NCBI RefSeq assembly: GCF_900104215.1
Contig: NZ_FMXO01000011.1
Coordinates: 1 to 64,000 of the forward strand
Reading direction: 5' to 3'
DNA length: 64,000 bases
DNA from: Desulfonatronum thiosulfatophilum
Lineage (GTDB): Bacteria; Desulfobacterota; Desulfovibrionia; Desulfovibrionales; Desulfonatronaceae
Made by a program: the position numbers and the translations under genes. Shown here one piece after another: positions 18,855 to 26,608 of this stretch (within the stretch, counting starts at the first letter, position 1; each line of letters opens with the position of its first letter). The notes under the pieces are model-generated. The model was given only the letters and a program-made list of their open reading frames with translations, was not told where the DNA came from and did no database searches.

Positions 18855-20708
18855 TTACAGGACGACCCGTTTTAAGGTTTGAACTCCCGTCCTCTCCAGA
18901 GTTTCCGGCGTCGGACGGCCCTGCTCGTCCCAGTTCCTCACCCGGTAGTAGTCCTGCAGGAGAGAGCGCATGTCTTCATCGGTGATGCGGTGCCCCTTGT
19001 GGGGGCCGCTGGGCAGGGGGTCTTGGACGAATCGCTTGGGCAGGCGTTCCTGGGTGATGTCCATGCCTTCACGCAAATTGAATACGCGGGTGGTGTTCCA
19101 AATTCGTTCGCCCAGCAGATCGAAAAAGTCGGCGTCCACATCCATCCCCGTGGCCGTGTTCAGGAGCCGGGCATAGGTTTCCGGCCGAACGCCCATGGCG
19201 CCGAAGTCGCATTTCACCAGACAATCCGTTCCGGCCAGGTAGTTTTGCAGGGCGACAACCAGTTCGGCCTTGCCCTCCAGGGCCAGGGCCTGCACGGGCT
19301 TGCCCCGCCATTCCATGCCCGTGGCTTCGTAGCCCACGGGAAATCCGCGCTGGTGGCAGGCTCCCCGGTCCGCGGTCATGTAGGCCAGTCCCATGCCCGG
19401 CGCACCGCGCGGTCCCCAGGCCGGCATTTCCAGGCCTTTGACGTGTTGGGCCAGGCTCTCGGCTTCCGGCCCAACCACCGCGGCGGCGGCGCGGACGCCC
19501 TTGCCAAGCAGACGCCCGAACTCTCCCTGCCTGTGGGCGATCATCTCGATCAGGCGCTGCGCCGCGGCAACATCGCCGAAGGCAGGCTGATCCGCTTCCG
19601 GATACTGCCCGAGCAGGCCGTTTTGGGCGGCCTCCATGACAAAGCCGAGGCAGGCTCCGGTGGACATGGAATCCAGCCCCAGCAGGTCGCACAGCTTGGT
19701 CAGATGGGCCACGGCCCGCGGATCGCCGATGCCCAGGTTCGTGCCGAGCATGGCCGCGGACTCATACTCCACGATATCGGTGACAAAGGGAGCATGCTTG
19801 CCGGAGCGCACTGCGCCCATCTGGGTGCAGGCAATGGGGCAGCCGAAGCAGGCGGCGCGGCTCAGCCAGAGCTTTTGGGCCTGGCCTTTCTCGCCCAGTT
19901 TTTGGGCCAGGGGCGATGATCCGTCGCTGAAGTTGTTGGCCGGGATCAGGCCGGCCTCGTTGGCGAACTCCACCGAGGCCGCCGTACCGGAGACCATCAG
20001 GGAGCGGCATTCGGCGCTGTCCTGAATTTCGCGGTTCGCCTGGGCCAGGGCTTCTTTGAATCCCTCCGGGTCGTGAACGTGGACCAGCTTGTTGCCCTTG
20101 AGGGCAATGGCCTTCAGGTTCTTGGAGCCCATCACCGCGCCCGCTCCGCCCCGCCCGGCCTGACGGTTGAATTCACAGCAGATCAGGGCGTAGGGAACGA
20201 GATTTTCTCCGGCCGGGCCGATGTTGGCGATCTTGAACCCCTCATCGTCGAGCTGCTGCTTGATCCGCTGATTGCTCAGGAGCGTGTCCAGCCCCCAGAC
20301 GTCCCGGGCCGAGTGCAGCCTGGAACCGGTATGGTCCAGAGCCAGATAGACAGGTTCTGGGGAGCGTCCGGTGATGATCAGCGCGTCATACCCTGCATAC
20401 TTGATCTCAGGGCCGAACATGCCGCCGAAGTAGGAATCCAGAAACAGGTTGGTCAGCGGAGACTTGGTGACAACGCAGGCGCGCATGGCCGGAGCCGGGG
20501 TGGCCGTAAGCGGGCCCGCGAGAAACATCAGGACGTTGTCGGGCCCAAGGGGATCGGCCCCTTGCGGCACCAGATCCAACAGCATCTTCGCCCCAAAGCC
20601 CTTGCCGCCGACATACCTTTCCTGGAGCCAGTCCGGCACCATGATGTCGTGAAACTCGCCTCCGGTGAGGTCCACATGGAGCATTACGCCCATGGCTGAG
20701 CTATTCAT
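18855..20708 (-). CDS. Aldehyde:ferredoxin oxidoreductase (tungsten-type), copy 1
   Basis: A 617-residue enzyme of the AOR family, which oxidises aldehydes to carboxylic acids at a bis-pyranopterin tungsten centre and passes electrons to a [4Fe-4S] cluster and ferredoxin. The N-terminal domain begins GVMLHVDLTGGE and has GGKGFGAKML. The cluster-binding motif CFGCPIAC (C-x2-C-x3-C) is in the middle and the fourth ligand lies in DCLVKCDFG. The start ATG at 20708 overlaps the ferredoxin stop by 8 bp, with GAGGAG upstream. It forms a two-gene operon with that ferredoxin. The aldehyde substrate cannot be deduced. Confidence 0.92.
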   Translation of the reverse strand: MNSSAMGVMLHVDLTGGEFHDIMVPDWLQERYVGGKGFGAKMLLDLVPQGADPLGPDNVLMFLAGPLTATPAPAMRACVVTKSPLTNLFLDSYFGGMFGPEIKYAGYDALIITGRSPEPVYLALDHTGSRLHSARDVWGLDTLLSNQRIKQQLDDEGFKIANIGPAGENLVPYALICCEFNRQAGRGGAGAVMGSKNLKAIALKGNKLVHVHDPEGFKEALAQANREIQDSAECRSLMVSGTAASVEFANEAGLIPANNFSDGSSPLAQKLGEKGQAQKLWLSRAACFGCPIACTQMGAVRSGKHAPFVTDIVEYESAAMLGTNLGIGDPRAVAHLTKLCDLLGLDSMSTGACLGFVMEAAQNGLLGQYPEADQPAFGDVAAAQRLIEMIAHRQGEFGRLLGKGVRAAAAVVGPEAESLAQHVKGLEMPAWGPRGAPGMGLAYMTADRGACHQRGFPVGYEATGMEWRGKPVQALALEGKAELVVALQNYLAGTDCLVKCDFGAMGVRPETYARLLNTATGMDVDADFFDLLGERIWNTTRVFNLREGMDITQERLPKRFVQDPLPSGPHKGHRITDEDMRSLLQDYYRVRNWDEQGRPTPETLERTGVQTLKRVVL

Positions 20709-21156
20709 CCCGCTCCTCCTCTTGGCTGTCGGTTGCCGATACAAGTTCCAAAGCCCCCACCGGACATGCCGAAACGCACTGCGGACGTCCTCCGCATAGA
20801 TCGCACTTGAAGGCCTTGCCGCTCTCCGGATCAACATGGATCATTTCCAGGGGACAGTACCGGCTGCACAATCCACAGGAAATGCACGTTTCCCGGTCAA
20901 TGACCACGGCTCCGGTTTGCTCATCCCGGGAAATGGCCTTTACCGGACAGGCCCGGAGACACATCGGATTGGCGCACTGTTCGCAAACCACGGGAATATG
21001 GACCATGTTCTCCCACATCCGCCGGATGGAGAGCATGGATTTGCGAGGATTATAGCCTCCGAACTTCTGGTTCGAACAGGCGGCCTGACAAAGCTGGCAG
21101 CCCGTACAGGCGTCAAAATGGGTGCGGATGAAGATTGGGGGACGGTTCTGTTTCAT
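20701..21156 (-). CDS. 4Fe-4S ferredoxin partner of AOR 1 (HycB/DmsB-like)
   Basis: A 151-residue polyferredoxin with four cysteine clusters: CTGCQLCQAAC, CEQCANPMCLRACP, CISCGLCSRYCP and CDLCGGRPQCVSACP, enough for four [4Fe-4S] centres. This is the DmsB/HycB pattern. It should take electrons from the AOR encoded immediately downstream; the genes overlap by 8 bp. There is no export signal, so it acts in the cytoplasm. A run of nine C residues on the coding strand lies 36 bp upstream of the start codon (see the homopolymer entry). Confidence 0.88.
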   Translation of the reverse strand: MKQNRPPIFIRTHFDACTGCQLCQAACSNQKFGGYNPRKSMLSIRRMWENMVHIPVVCEQCANPMCLRACPVKAISRDEQTGAVVIDRETCISCGLCSRYCPLEMIHVDPESGKAFKCDLCGGRPQCVSACPVGALELVSATDSQEEERDE

Positions 21157-21192
21157 GATTTGATCCGATTGGGGGTGAAGGATCCTCTGTCC

Positions 21193-21201
21193 GGGGGGGG
21201 G
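21193..21201. repeat. Nine-G homopolymer in the AOR 1 leader
   Basis: Nine consecutive G residues (plus strand) lie about 36-45 bp upstream of the AOR 1 ferredoxin start. Tracts of this length are prone to slippage and, between promoter and gene, could vary expression. Confidence 0.6.
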
Positions 21202-21272
21202 ACGGATGGATTCGATGTTAGGGTCGTGCGGCTGCAGTTGATTGGGATGATTTCGCTTATCGTTGGGGGTTG

Positions 21273-21308
21273 TTTCGATTACGATTGCGATTTCGATTTC
21301 GATTGTGA
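21273..21308. repeat. Hexanucleotide tandem repeat (TTNCGA)
   Basis: Six units with period 6: TTTCGA, TTACGA, TTGCGA, TTTCGA, TTTCGA, TTGTGA. It lies between the AOR 1 ferredoxin and the choline-binding-protein terminator. The same repeat type in the opposite orientation occurs at 46013-46048. Confidence 0.65.
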
Positions 21309-21330
21309 GATTTGAAAATGAGGGAAGAAA

Positions 21331-21360
21331 AGTGGGCCGGGAGGTTAATCCCGGCCCACT
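21331..21360 (-). terminator. Rho-independent terminator of the choline operon
   Basis: A perfect 12-bp GC-rich stem (21331-21342 with 21349-21360) with a 6-nt loop, followed on the minus strand by TTTTCTTCCC. It sits 37 bp past the stop of the betaine/choline-binding protein and ends the gntR-betA-binding protein operon. Confidence 0.85.
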
Positions 21361-21397
21361 GATGTTGTTGTTGCGAAACTGATTCGCGAAGGGACAG

Positions 21398-22342
21398 CTA
21401 CTGAACCATCAGGGCTTCGATCACGGGCAAGGCGGGTCGGCCGTCCGCCGTGGTCACGCCGTCCATCCAGCCTCGGTAGACCTCGGGGTTCTTGCGCAGC
21501 CAAGCCATTCCGGCATCGAGTTCGGCCATGGAGCTGTCCTGATGGAGCATGTTCATGGCATCGTTGACCATTTCGATGGGCACGAGATAGTTGTTCAGGA
21601 ACGTGGCTACGTTGGGCTGCTGTTGGTCAAAGCCGGTGCGGATGTTGATGTACACCGTGGCCGTGCCGTCGTTTTCGCCGAATGTTTGCTCATCGCTGCC
21701 CGTGAGGTAGGACATGTCGATGATCTTGTTCATCCAGTGCGGAGACCAGCCGAGAAAGACGATCCAATTCTCATTGCGGGCGAAGTTCTGGACCTGGGTC
21801 AGCATGGCCGTCTCGCTGGAAGGAACCAGTTCAAAGTCGCCCAGGTTGAACATGTTTTCGTTGATCATCAGTTCGATGACTTCGTTGCCGTCGTTGCCCT
21901 CTTCGATTCCGTAAATCTTGCCTTCCAGCTTGTCCGCGTATTTTGCGATATCCGAAAAGTCGCGCAAACCGGCTTCATAGGCATAGGTGGGCACGGCCAG
22001 GGTATACTTCGCGCCGTCCATAATCACGGAGAACTGCTGCACCCGACCGCTTTCGAAGTGCGGCTCGGCAATGCTCTGCATGGTCGGCATCCAGTTGCCC
22101 AGAAAAATATCCGCCTGATCTGAGGCCATGGCCTGGTAGGCAATGGGCACGGAAAGCAGCATGCTGGACGCGTTGTACCCCAGCGCGTTCAACAGGTGCG
22201 TCGCCACTTCGGTCTTCACCGTGACGCATGTCCAGGGAACGTAGACGAATCGTACGTCCTTGGAAGCAAAAGCATTCCCAGCGAATCCGACCATGCAGAA
22301 CATGACCATTGCCATAGCCAGTACACGAAATTTCTTACCCAT
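21398..22342 (-). CDS. Choline/glycine betaine ABC transporter substrate-binding protein (OpuAC family)
   Basis: A 314-residue periplasmic solute-binding protein. The start at 22342 gives a clean signal peptide (KKFRVLAMAMVMFCM, cleavage near AFA) and is preceded by AGGAGAGG. The body matches OpuAC/ChoX: VRFVYVPWTCVTVKTEVA, ADIFLGNWMPTMQS, and VFLGWSPHWMN, whose Trp residues form the aromatic cage for the trimethylammonium group. It binds choline or betaine for import. No ATPase or permease gene is adjacent, so it must use a transporter encoded elsewhere. Downstream of betA by 64 bp, which fits choline uptake for betaine synthesis. Confidence 0.87.
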   Translation of the reverse strand: MGKKFRVLAMAMVMFCMVGFAGNAFASKDVRFVYVPWTCVTVKTEVATHLLNALGYNASSMLLSVPIAYQAMASDQADIFLGNWMPTMQSIAEPHFESGRVQQFSVIMDGAKYTLAVPTYAYEAGLRDFSDIAKYADKLEGKIYGIEEGNDGNEVIELMINENMFNLGDFELVPSSETAMLTQVQNFARNENWIVFLGWSPHWMNKIIDMSYLTGSDEQTFGENDGTATVYINIRTGFDQQQPNVATFLNNYLVPIEMVNDAMNMLHQDSSMAELDAGMAWLRKNPEVYRGWMDGVTTADGRPALPVIEALMVQ

Positions 22343-22406
22343 CAATCCTCTCCTTGGTTGGATGGTTGAAACAATAATGATTCTGAAATCATCAGTTGCC
22401 TGCTCA

Positions 22407-24053
22407 TTATGCTTTTTTATGTCGATAATAACCCGCATTGGACGGCGGAAGCGGCGTGTTGCCGAGGATGACGTCCGCGGCCTTTTCCGCGATCATCAGA
22501 ACCGGGGCGCAAATGTTGCCGTTGGTGATTTCCGGCATCACCGAAGCGTCAACCACGCGCAGGTTTTCCAGGCCGTGCACCTTCAAATTCTTGTCCACCA
22601 CGGCCATGTCGTCATAACCCATCCTGCAGGTGCAGCTCGGATGGTAGGCGCTCTCTCCTTCTCGGGCCACGAAATCCAGAATCTGCTCGTCGGTGGCAAT
22701 GTGCTCGCCCGGTGAGAGTTCCTTGGCCTTGAACTCGGCAAAGGCCGGCTGATTGAAAATTTTCCGGGCGCAATTGACGGCTTCGATCCATTCTTTGCGG
22801 TCCTTTTCCGTGGACAGGTAATTGAACTTGATCCTGGGGTGCACGGCCGGATCGCTGGATTTCAGGGTCACTGACCCCTTGGCGTCGCTGTACATCGGCC
22901 CGACATGCAGCTGATAGCCATGACCTTCGCTGGGCGCGGTGCCGTCATAGCGGATGGCGATGGGCAGGAAATGGAATTGCAGATTCGGATAGTCCAATTC
23001 ATCGTTGCTGCGCACAAAGCCGCCGGCCTCGAAATGATTGCTGGCCCCGATGCCTTTGCGTAGGAACAGCCATTCCAGGCCGATTTTGGGCATGTTCCAC
23101 GGCTTGAGGGCCGGATACAGGCTGACCGGCTTTTTCGAGGCGCACTGGATGTACACTTCGAGATGATCTCTCAGGTTTTCGCCCACGCCGGGCAGATCCC
23201 GGACCACGGGGATGCCTTTCTCCTTGAGATGGCCACCGTTGCCCACTCCGGAAAGCTGAAGCAGTTGCGGTGAATTGATGGCCCCGCCGCAACAGATGAT
23301 CTCACCGCCAAAAACCTGATGAACCTTCCTGCCTGTGCGGTATTCCACGCCGATGGCTTTATTGCCGTTGAACAGGATTTTGGTTGTCAGGGCCTTGCAG
23401 ACCAGCTTCAGGTTGGATCGGTGCAGAGCCGGATGCAGATATCCCCTTGCCGTACTCCACCGGTTGCCGCGGTAGGTCGTGCTTTCGAACTTGCCGAAAC
23501 CTTCCTGTTGATAACCGTTGACGTCCTTGGTCAGGGGGTATCCGGCCTGCTGGACCGAAGCGAAAAAGGCGTCGAAGAGTGGATTGTCGTTCTTGGGCGT
23601 TGTCAGATACTGCCCTCCTGTCCGGCCTTGATATTCGTCAGCGCCCTTGAGGCGGTATTCCATCTTCTGAAAATAGGGCAGGCAGTGGGCGTAGTCCCAT
23701 GTCTCCAATCCTTCCATGGCCCCCCACTTCTCATAATCCATGGCATTGCCGCGGATGTGGATCATGCCGTTGATGGAGCTTGAACCGCCCAACACCTTGC
23801 CGCGCGGCTGAGCAATGCGCCGGTTGTGCATGAAATGCTCCGGCTCGGATTCGTACGCCCAATTATAGAATTCATTGGTCAGGTTGAAGGACAGCGCCGA
23901 AGGCATGTGGATGCGGAAATCCAGCTTGTGATCCCATCGCCCGGCTTCCAGCACCAGAACCTTGCGGTCCGGATCGGCGCTCAACCGATTTGCCAGAATG
24001 CTGCCGGCGGTTCCTGCTCCGATAATAATCACATCATATGTGTTTTTTGCCAT
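22407..24053 (-). CDS. betA: Choline dehydrogenase, GMC family
   Basis: A 548-residue flavoprotein of the glucose-methanol-choline family. The FAD-binding GAGTAGSILANRL is at residues 12-24, the GMC signature GKVLGGSSSINGMIHIRGN around 83-101, the second signature CCGGAINSPQLLQLSGVG near 260, and the active-site HPSCTCRMG with His near 470. BetA oxidises choline to betaine aldehyde and on to glycine betaine, an osmoprotectant. No betaine aldehyde dehydrogenase (BetB) is in the window. The start has GGGGAG at good spacing. It lies between a GntR-type regulator and the choline-binding protein on the same strand. Confidence 0.92.
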   Translation of the reverse strand: MAKNTYDVIIIGAGTAGSILANRLSADPDRKVLVLEAGRWDHKLDFRIHMPSALSFNLTNEFYNWAYESEPEHFMHNRRIAQPRGKVLGGSSSINGMIHIRGNAMDYEKWGAMEGLETWDYAHCLPYFQKMEYRLKGADEYQGRTGGQYLTTPKNDNPLFDAFFASVQQAGYPLTKDVNGYQQEGFGKFESTTYRGNRWSTARGYLHPALHRSNLKLVCKALTTKILFNGNKAIGVEYRTGRKVHQVFGGEIICCGGAINSPQLLQLSGVGNGGHLKEKGIPVVRDLPGVGENLRDHLEVYIQCASKKPVSLYPALKPWNMPKIGLEWLFLRKGIGASNHFEAGGFVRSNDELDYPNLQFHFLPIAIRYDGTAPSEGHGYQLHVGPMYSDAKGSVTLKSSDPAVHPRIKFNYLSTEKDRKEWIEAVNCARKIFNQPAFAEFKAKELSPGEHIATDEQILDFVAREGESAYHPSCTCRMGYDDMAVVDKNLKVHGLENLRVVDASVMPEITNGNICAPVLMIAEKAADVILGNTPLPPSNAGYYRHKKA

Positions 24054-24150
24054 ATATCTCCCCGTGTTTTTTGAGTTGAGTAATGTGGTGGTTCTTTTCC
24101 GATAAGGACCGGCGGCATGCCCCCGACAACTTGGCGTCCATCATTGAGAC

Positions 24151-24930
24151 TTATCCATTTTCAGACGATTGCGGCCGGCGAAGCTGCTCCACCTTTTTGC
24201 GCAGGATCATGTAATGGAAACTGATGTAGGATTTGGCCTTAATGGGATCATGAGCGGCGATCTCCCGAGCGGTATGCTGCCAGTTTTCCACTGCGTACCG
24301 ACGGTACTCGGCATCTTCGTACAGGGCGTTGTCCATGGAACTGAACCCGATCTGAACGGCCTGCATGATCCATTCGAAAATCGGATTCCCGGCCATCCTG
24401 GCAAAGAGCAGATTCAACTCTCGATCCAGTTCCGCGAGCATCTCCATGGTTGTCGCCTGATTCTCGACAGCCGCGGCCAGTTGATCAGCCTTGTCCACGA
24501 GCAACTGCTTCTGCTCGCCGTGGCCCTTGGCGATGGCCAGATCTGTGATGATGTAGTCCATGCTCTCCCGAAATTCGATGAGATGCATGGGGTCGGTATT
24601 GTTCTGCTTCAAAAAAAGGGCAAAAGATTCACTGATGCTGATCACTTCAATGTTCTTAACGTGAGCGCCGCCCTTGGCCCCCTTGTGGATTTCGATCAAC
24701 CCCTTGTGCTTCAGAACCTGCAAGGCTTCACGGATGACGCCGCGACCTGTCTTGAACAGGGCTTGCAATTCTCTTTCGCTGGGCAATCGTTCGCCGGGCT
24801 TGATCTTTCCATCCAGGACGGCTGCCTGGATTTGCAGGGCAATTTCCTCGCCCGCCCGACCGGTTTTTGCCGGAGCGGAACATATTCCTTGAAGAATTTC
24901 TGTTTTTCCCAAAGCAAATGGACGGTCCAT
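24151..24930 (-). CDS. GntR/FadR-family transcriptional regulator with FCD domain
   Basis: A 259-residue regulator. The N-terminal winged helix (about 25-95) contains GERLPSERELQALFKTGRGV and EALQVLKHKGLI; the C-terminal part is an all-helical FCD effector domain. Such proteins bind a small acid or amine and release DNA. It is the first gene of the operon with betA and the binding protein, so it probably controls choline uptake and oxidation in place of BetI. An exact 15-bp palindrome covers its own start codon, suggesting autorepression. The ATG at 24930 is chosen; a TTG two codons earlier is less likely. Confidence 0.85.
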   Translation of the reverse strand: MDRPFALGKTEILQGICSAPAKTGRAGEEIALQIQAAVLDGKIKPGERLPSERELQALFKTGRGVIREALQVLKHKGLIEIHKGAKGGAHVKNIEVISISESFALFLKQNNTDPMHLIEFRESMDYIITDLAIAKGHGEQKQLLVDKADQLAAAVENQATTMEMLAELDRELNLLFARMAGNPIFEWIMQAVQIGFSSMDNALYEDAEYRRYAVENWQHTAREIAAHDPIKAKSYISFHYMILRKKVEQLRRPQSSENG

Positions 24931-24931
24931 T
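24917..24931. promoter_or_regulatory. Candidate GntR operator overlapping the gntR start codon
   Basis: AATGGACGGTCCATT is a perfect inverted repeat of 7 bp arms around one base, with the TGG...CCA spacing expected of FadR-type operators. It covers the start codon of the regulator, where bound protein would block its own expression. Confidence 0.55.
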
Positions 24932-25038
24932 ATCAACCATTAAACCATCATCAATTTCAGGTTAATGAATTAAAATATAAATTAATTTAGTGCGTAATGA
25001 AAAAAATAATTAAAAATCCAGGCAGGCTTTGCGCGCAC

Positions 25039-25053
25039 AATGGAAGGACCATT
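25039..25053. promoter_or_regulatory. Second candidate GntR operator
   Basis: AATGGAAGGACCATT repeats the AATGG-N5-CCATT pattern of the site at 24917, 109 bp upstream of the gntR start. A half site AATGGTCCA occurs at 25114-25122. The spacing of the two full sites, about 122 bp, would allow looping. The AT-rich stretch between them (24940-25030) probably contains the operon promoter. Confidence 0.45.
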
Positions 25054-25183
25054 CTACAGGCGTACAATGAATTGTCAACCTCAAAAACATTTTAAGTTCC
25101 CATTACGAAACGAAATGGTCCAGAATTGGTTGGCAACTGCTGACGTGATTGTGGGCTGTCAAATTTGCAAGCGGTGGCCGAAA

Positions 25184-25201
25184 CAATGATTGCAATCATT
25201 G
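25184..25201. repeat. Perfect 18-bp palindrome
   Basis: CAATGATTGCAATCATTG reads the same on both strands. It lies between the gntR leader and the end of chrA, with no gene of its own. It could be a regulatory site or a terminator core for chrA, about 94 bp beyond its stop. Confidence 0.5.
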
Positions 25202-25294
25202 CCCATGTGCTTGCTGGGGACTTGTCGGAGGGGTTGAGGGTATCGATGAAGCGGTTGGGTGTTGTCTTTCTGCCTTCCTAAACTAACCAGTCCG

Positions 25295-26605
25295 TTACCG
25301 TGCAATGCTCCAGAGAATTCCCGCGATCGCGCCCAAGGGAACGAGGGCATGGATCGGCAAATGAAAGCGTCTGAGCAAAACAAAAGAAACCAGTATCGTT
25401 ACTAGAGCAAAGCCGTCCACGTGTCCTGGTTCCGGAAACAGGATATTCAATCCGAACCAGACGGCAAGATTGAGGATCACGCCGACGACGGCGGCGGTTA
25501 CACCTGTCAGAGCGGCCTGTAAGCGCTGGTTGCCCGCTAATGCTTCTATGAACGGAGCGCCAACGAAAATAAACAGAAAACTCGGCAAAAATGTAACATA
25601 TGTAGCAATCAGTGCTCCCAAGGTTGCATTCAGAAATTGGGGAGCCGATCCATGAAGGTTCCAGGCGCCTAAAAAGCCGATGTACTGCGTTACCATGATC
25701 AATGGCCCGGGAGTGGATTCGGCCAAACCCAGGCCGATGAGCATTTGATCTGTCGTCAGCCATCCTTGGGGAACCGCATAACCGGAGATGTAGCTGAGTA
25801 CAGCATAGGCCCCGCCGAAAGTAACAAATGCTGCCTTGGTGAAGAAAAGGGCGATCTGCGTCAACACGTCCTCGTATCCGCGCCAGATCAAGAGTACTCC
25901 GACAACCGCTGCCCATAAAATGAAACATGTCAGAATAACCAGCAACAAATGCCGCCAGGAACGGTTGTGATCGGCCGTTTCGTCGGAAACAACAGATACT
26001 CGGCACTCCCCAGATTGATGATCAAAATTATCCTTGCAGAAAACATGCGGAAGGCGGTTTTGCAGAAGCAATCCACCGGCTGCGGCAGCGGCTAAAACCA
26101 TTGGAAAAGGGATCTGAAAAAAGAAGATGCCGATAAATGCGCCAGCTGCGAATCCATAAAGGTAAGGATGGTACAAAGCTTTTTTCCCGATGCGCAGAAG
26201 GGCCTCCAGCACCACGGCGACCACCACGGCCTGGATGCCGTGAAATGCCGCTGCGACGACGGGAATATGGATGTGCGCAACGGCTAGATAGCTCAAGAGC
26301 AGGATAATGAACATCGACGGGATGACGAACAGCGCTCCGGCTGCGATGCCGCCTGGAATTCCGTGCAGCCTCCACCCGATGTATGTCGCAAGTTGCTGAG
26401 CTTCCGGTCCCGGGAGCAGCATGCAGAAATTGAGAGCCCGCAGGAATTGGCCCTCAGTGATCCAGCCCCGCTTCTCCACGACTTCTTGGTGCATGATGGC
26501 GATTTGTCCAGCTGGACCACCGAAATTGATGAACCCCAGTTTAATCCAGAACTTTAACGCCTCTTTGAAGGATGCGGGTGTCCTGGGCCGAGCATCAGAA
26601 GGCAT
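25295..26605 (-). CDS. chrA: Chromate transporter ChrA (long form)
   Basis: A 436-residue polytopic membrane protein with two homologous halves, the long-chain CHR type. Each half carries the family's glycine-rich loop: IKLGFINFGGPAGQIAIMH at residues 21-39 and FFTKAAFVTFGGAYAVLSYI in the second half. Each is followed by a proline-containing motif (LLPGPEAQQLATYIG; ESTPGPLIMVTQYIGFLG). ChrA exports chromate from the cytoplasm by using the proton gradient. The gene starts 3 bp after the PEP-synthase-like gene, so they are cotranscribed; chrB, encoding a regulator/resistance protein, lies 6 kb away on the other strand. Confidence 0.92.
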   Translation of the reverse strand: MPSDARPRTPASFKEALKFWIKLGFINFGGPAGQIAIMHQEVVEKRGWITEGQFLRALNFCMLLPGPEAQQLATYIGWRLHGIPGGIAAGALFVIPSMFIILLLSYLAVAHIHIPVVAAAFHGIQAVVVAVVLEALLRIGKKALYHPYLYGFAAGAFIGIFFFQIPFPMVLAAAAAGGLLLQNRLPHVFCKDNFDHQSGECRVSVVSDETADHNRSWRHLLLVILTCFILWAAVVGVLLIWRGYEDVLTQIALFFTKAAFVTFGGAYAVLSYISGYAVPQGWLTTDQMLIGLGLAESTPGPLIMVTQYIGFLGAWNLHGSAPQFLNATLGALIATYVTFLPSFLFIFVGAPFIEALAGNQRLQAALTGVTAAVVGVILNLAVWFGLNILFPEPGHVDGFALVTILVSFVLLRRFHLPIHALVPLGAIAGILWSIAR

Positions 26606-26608
26606 GCT

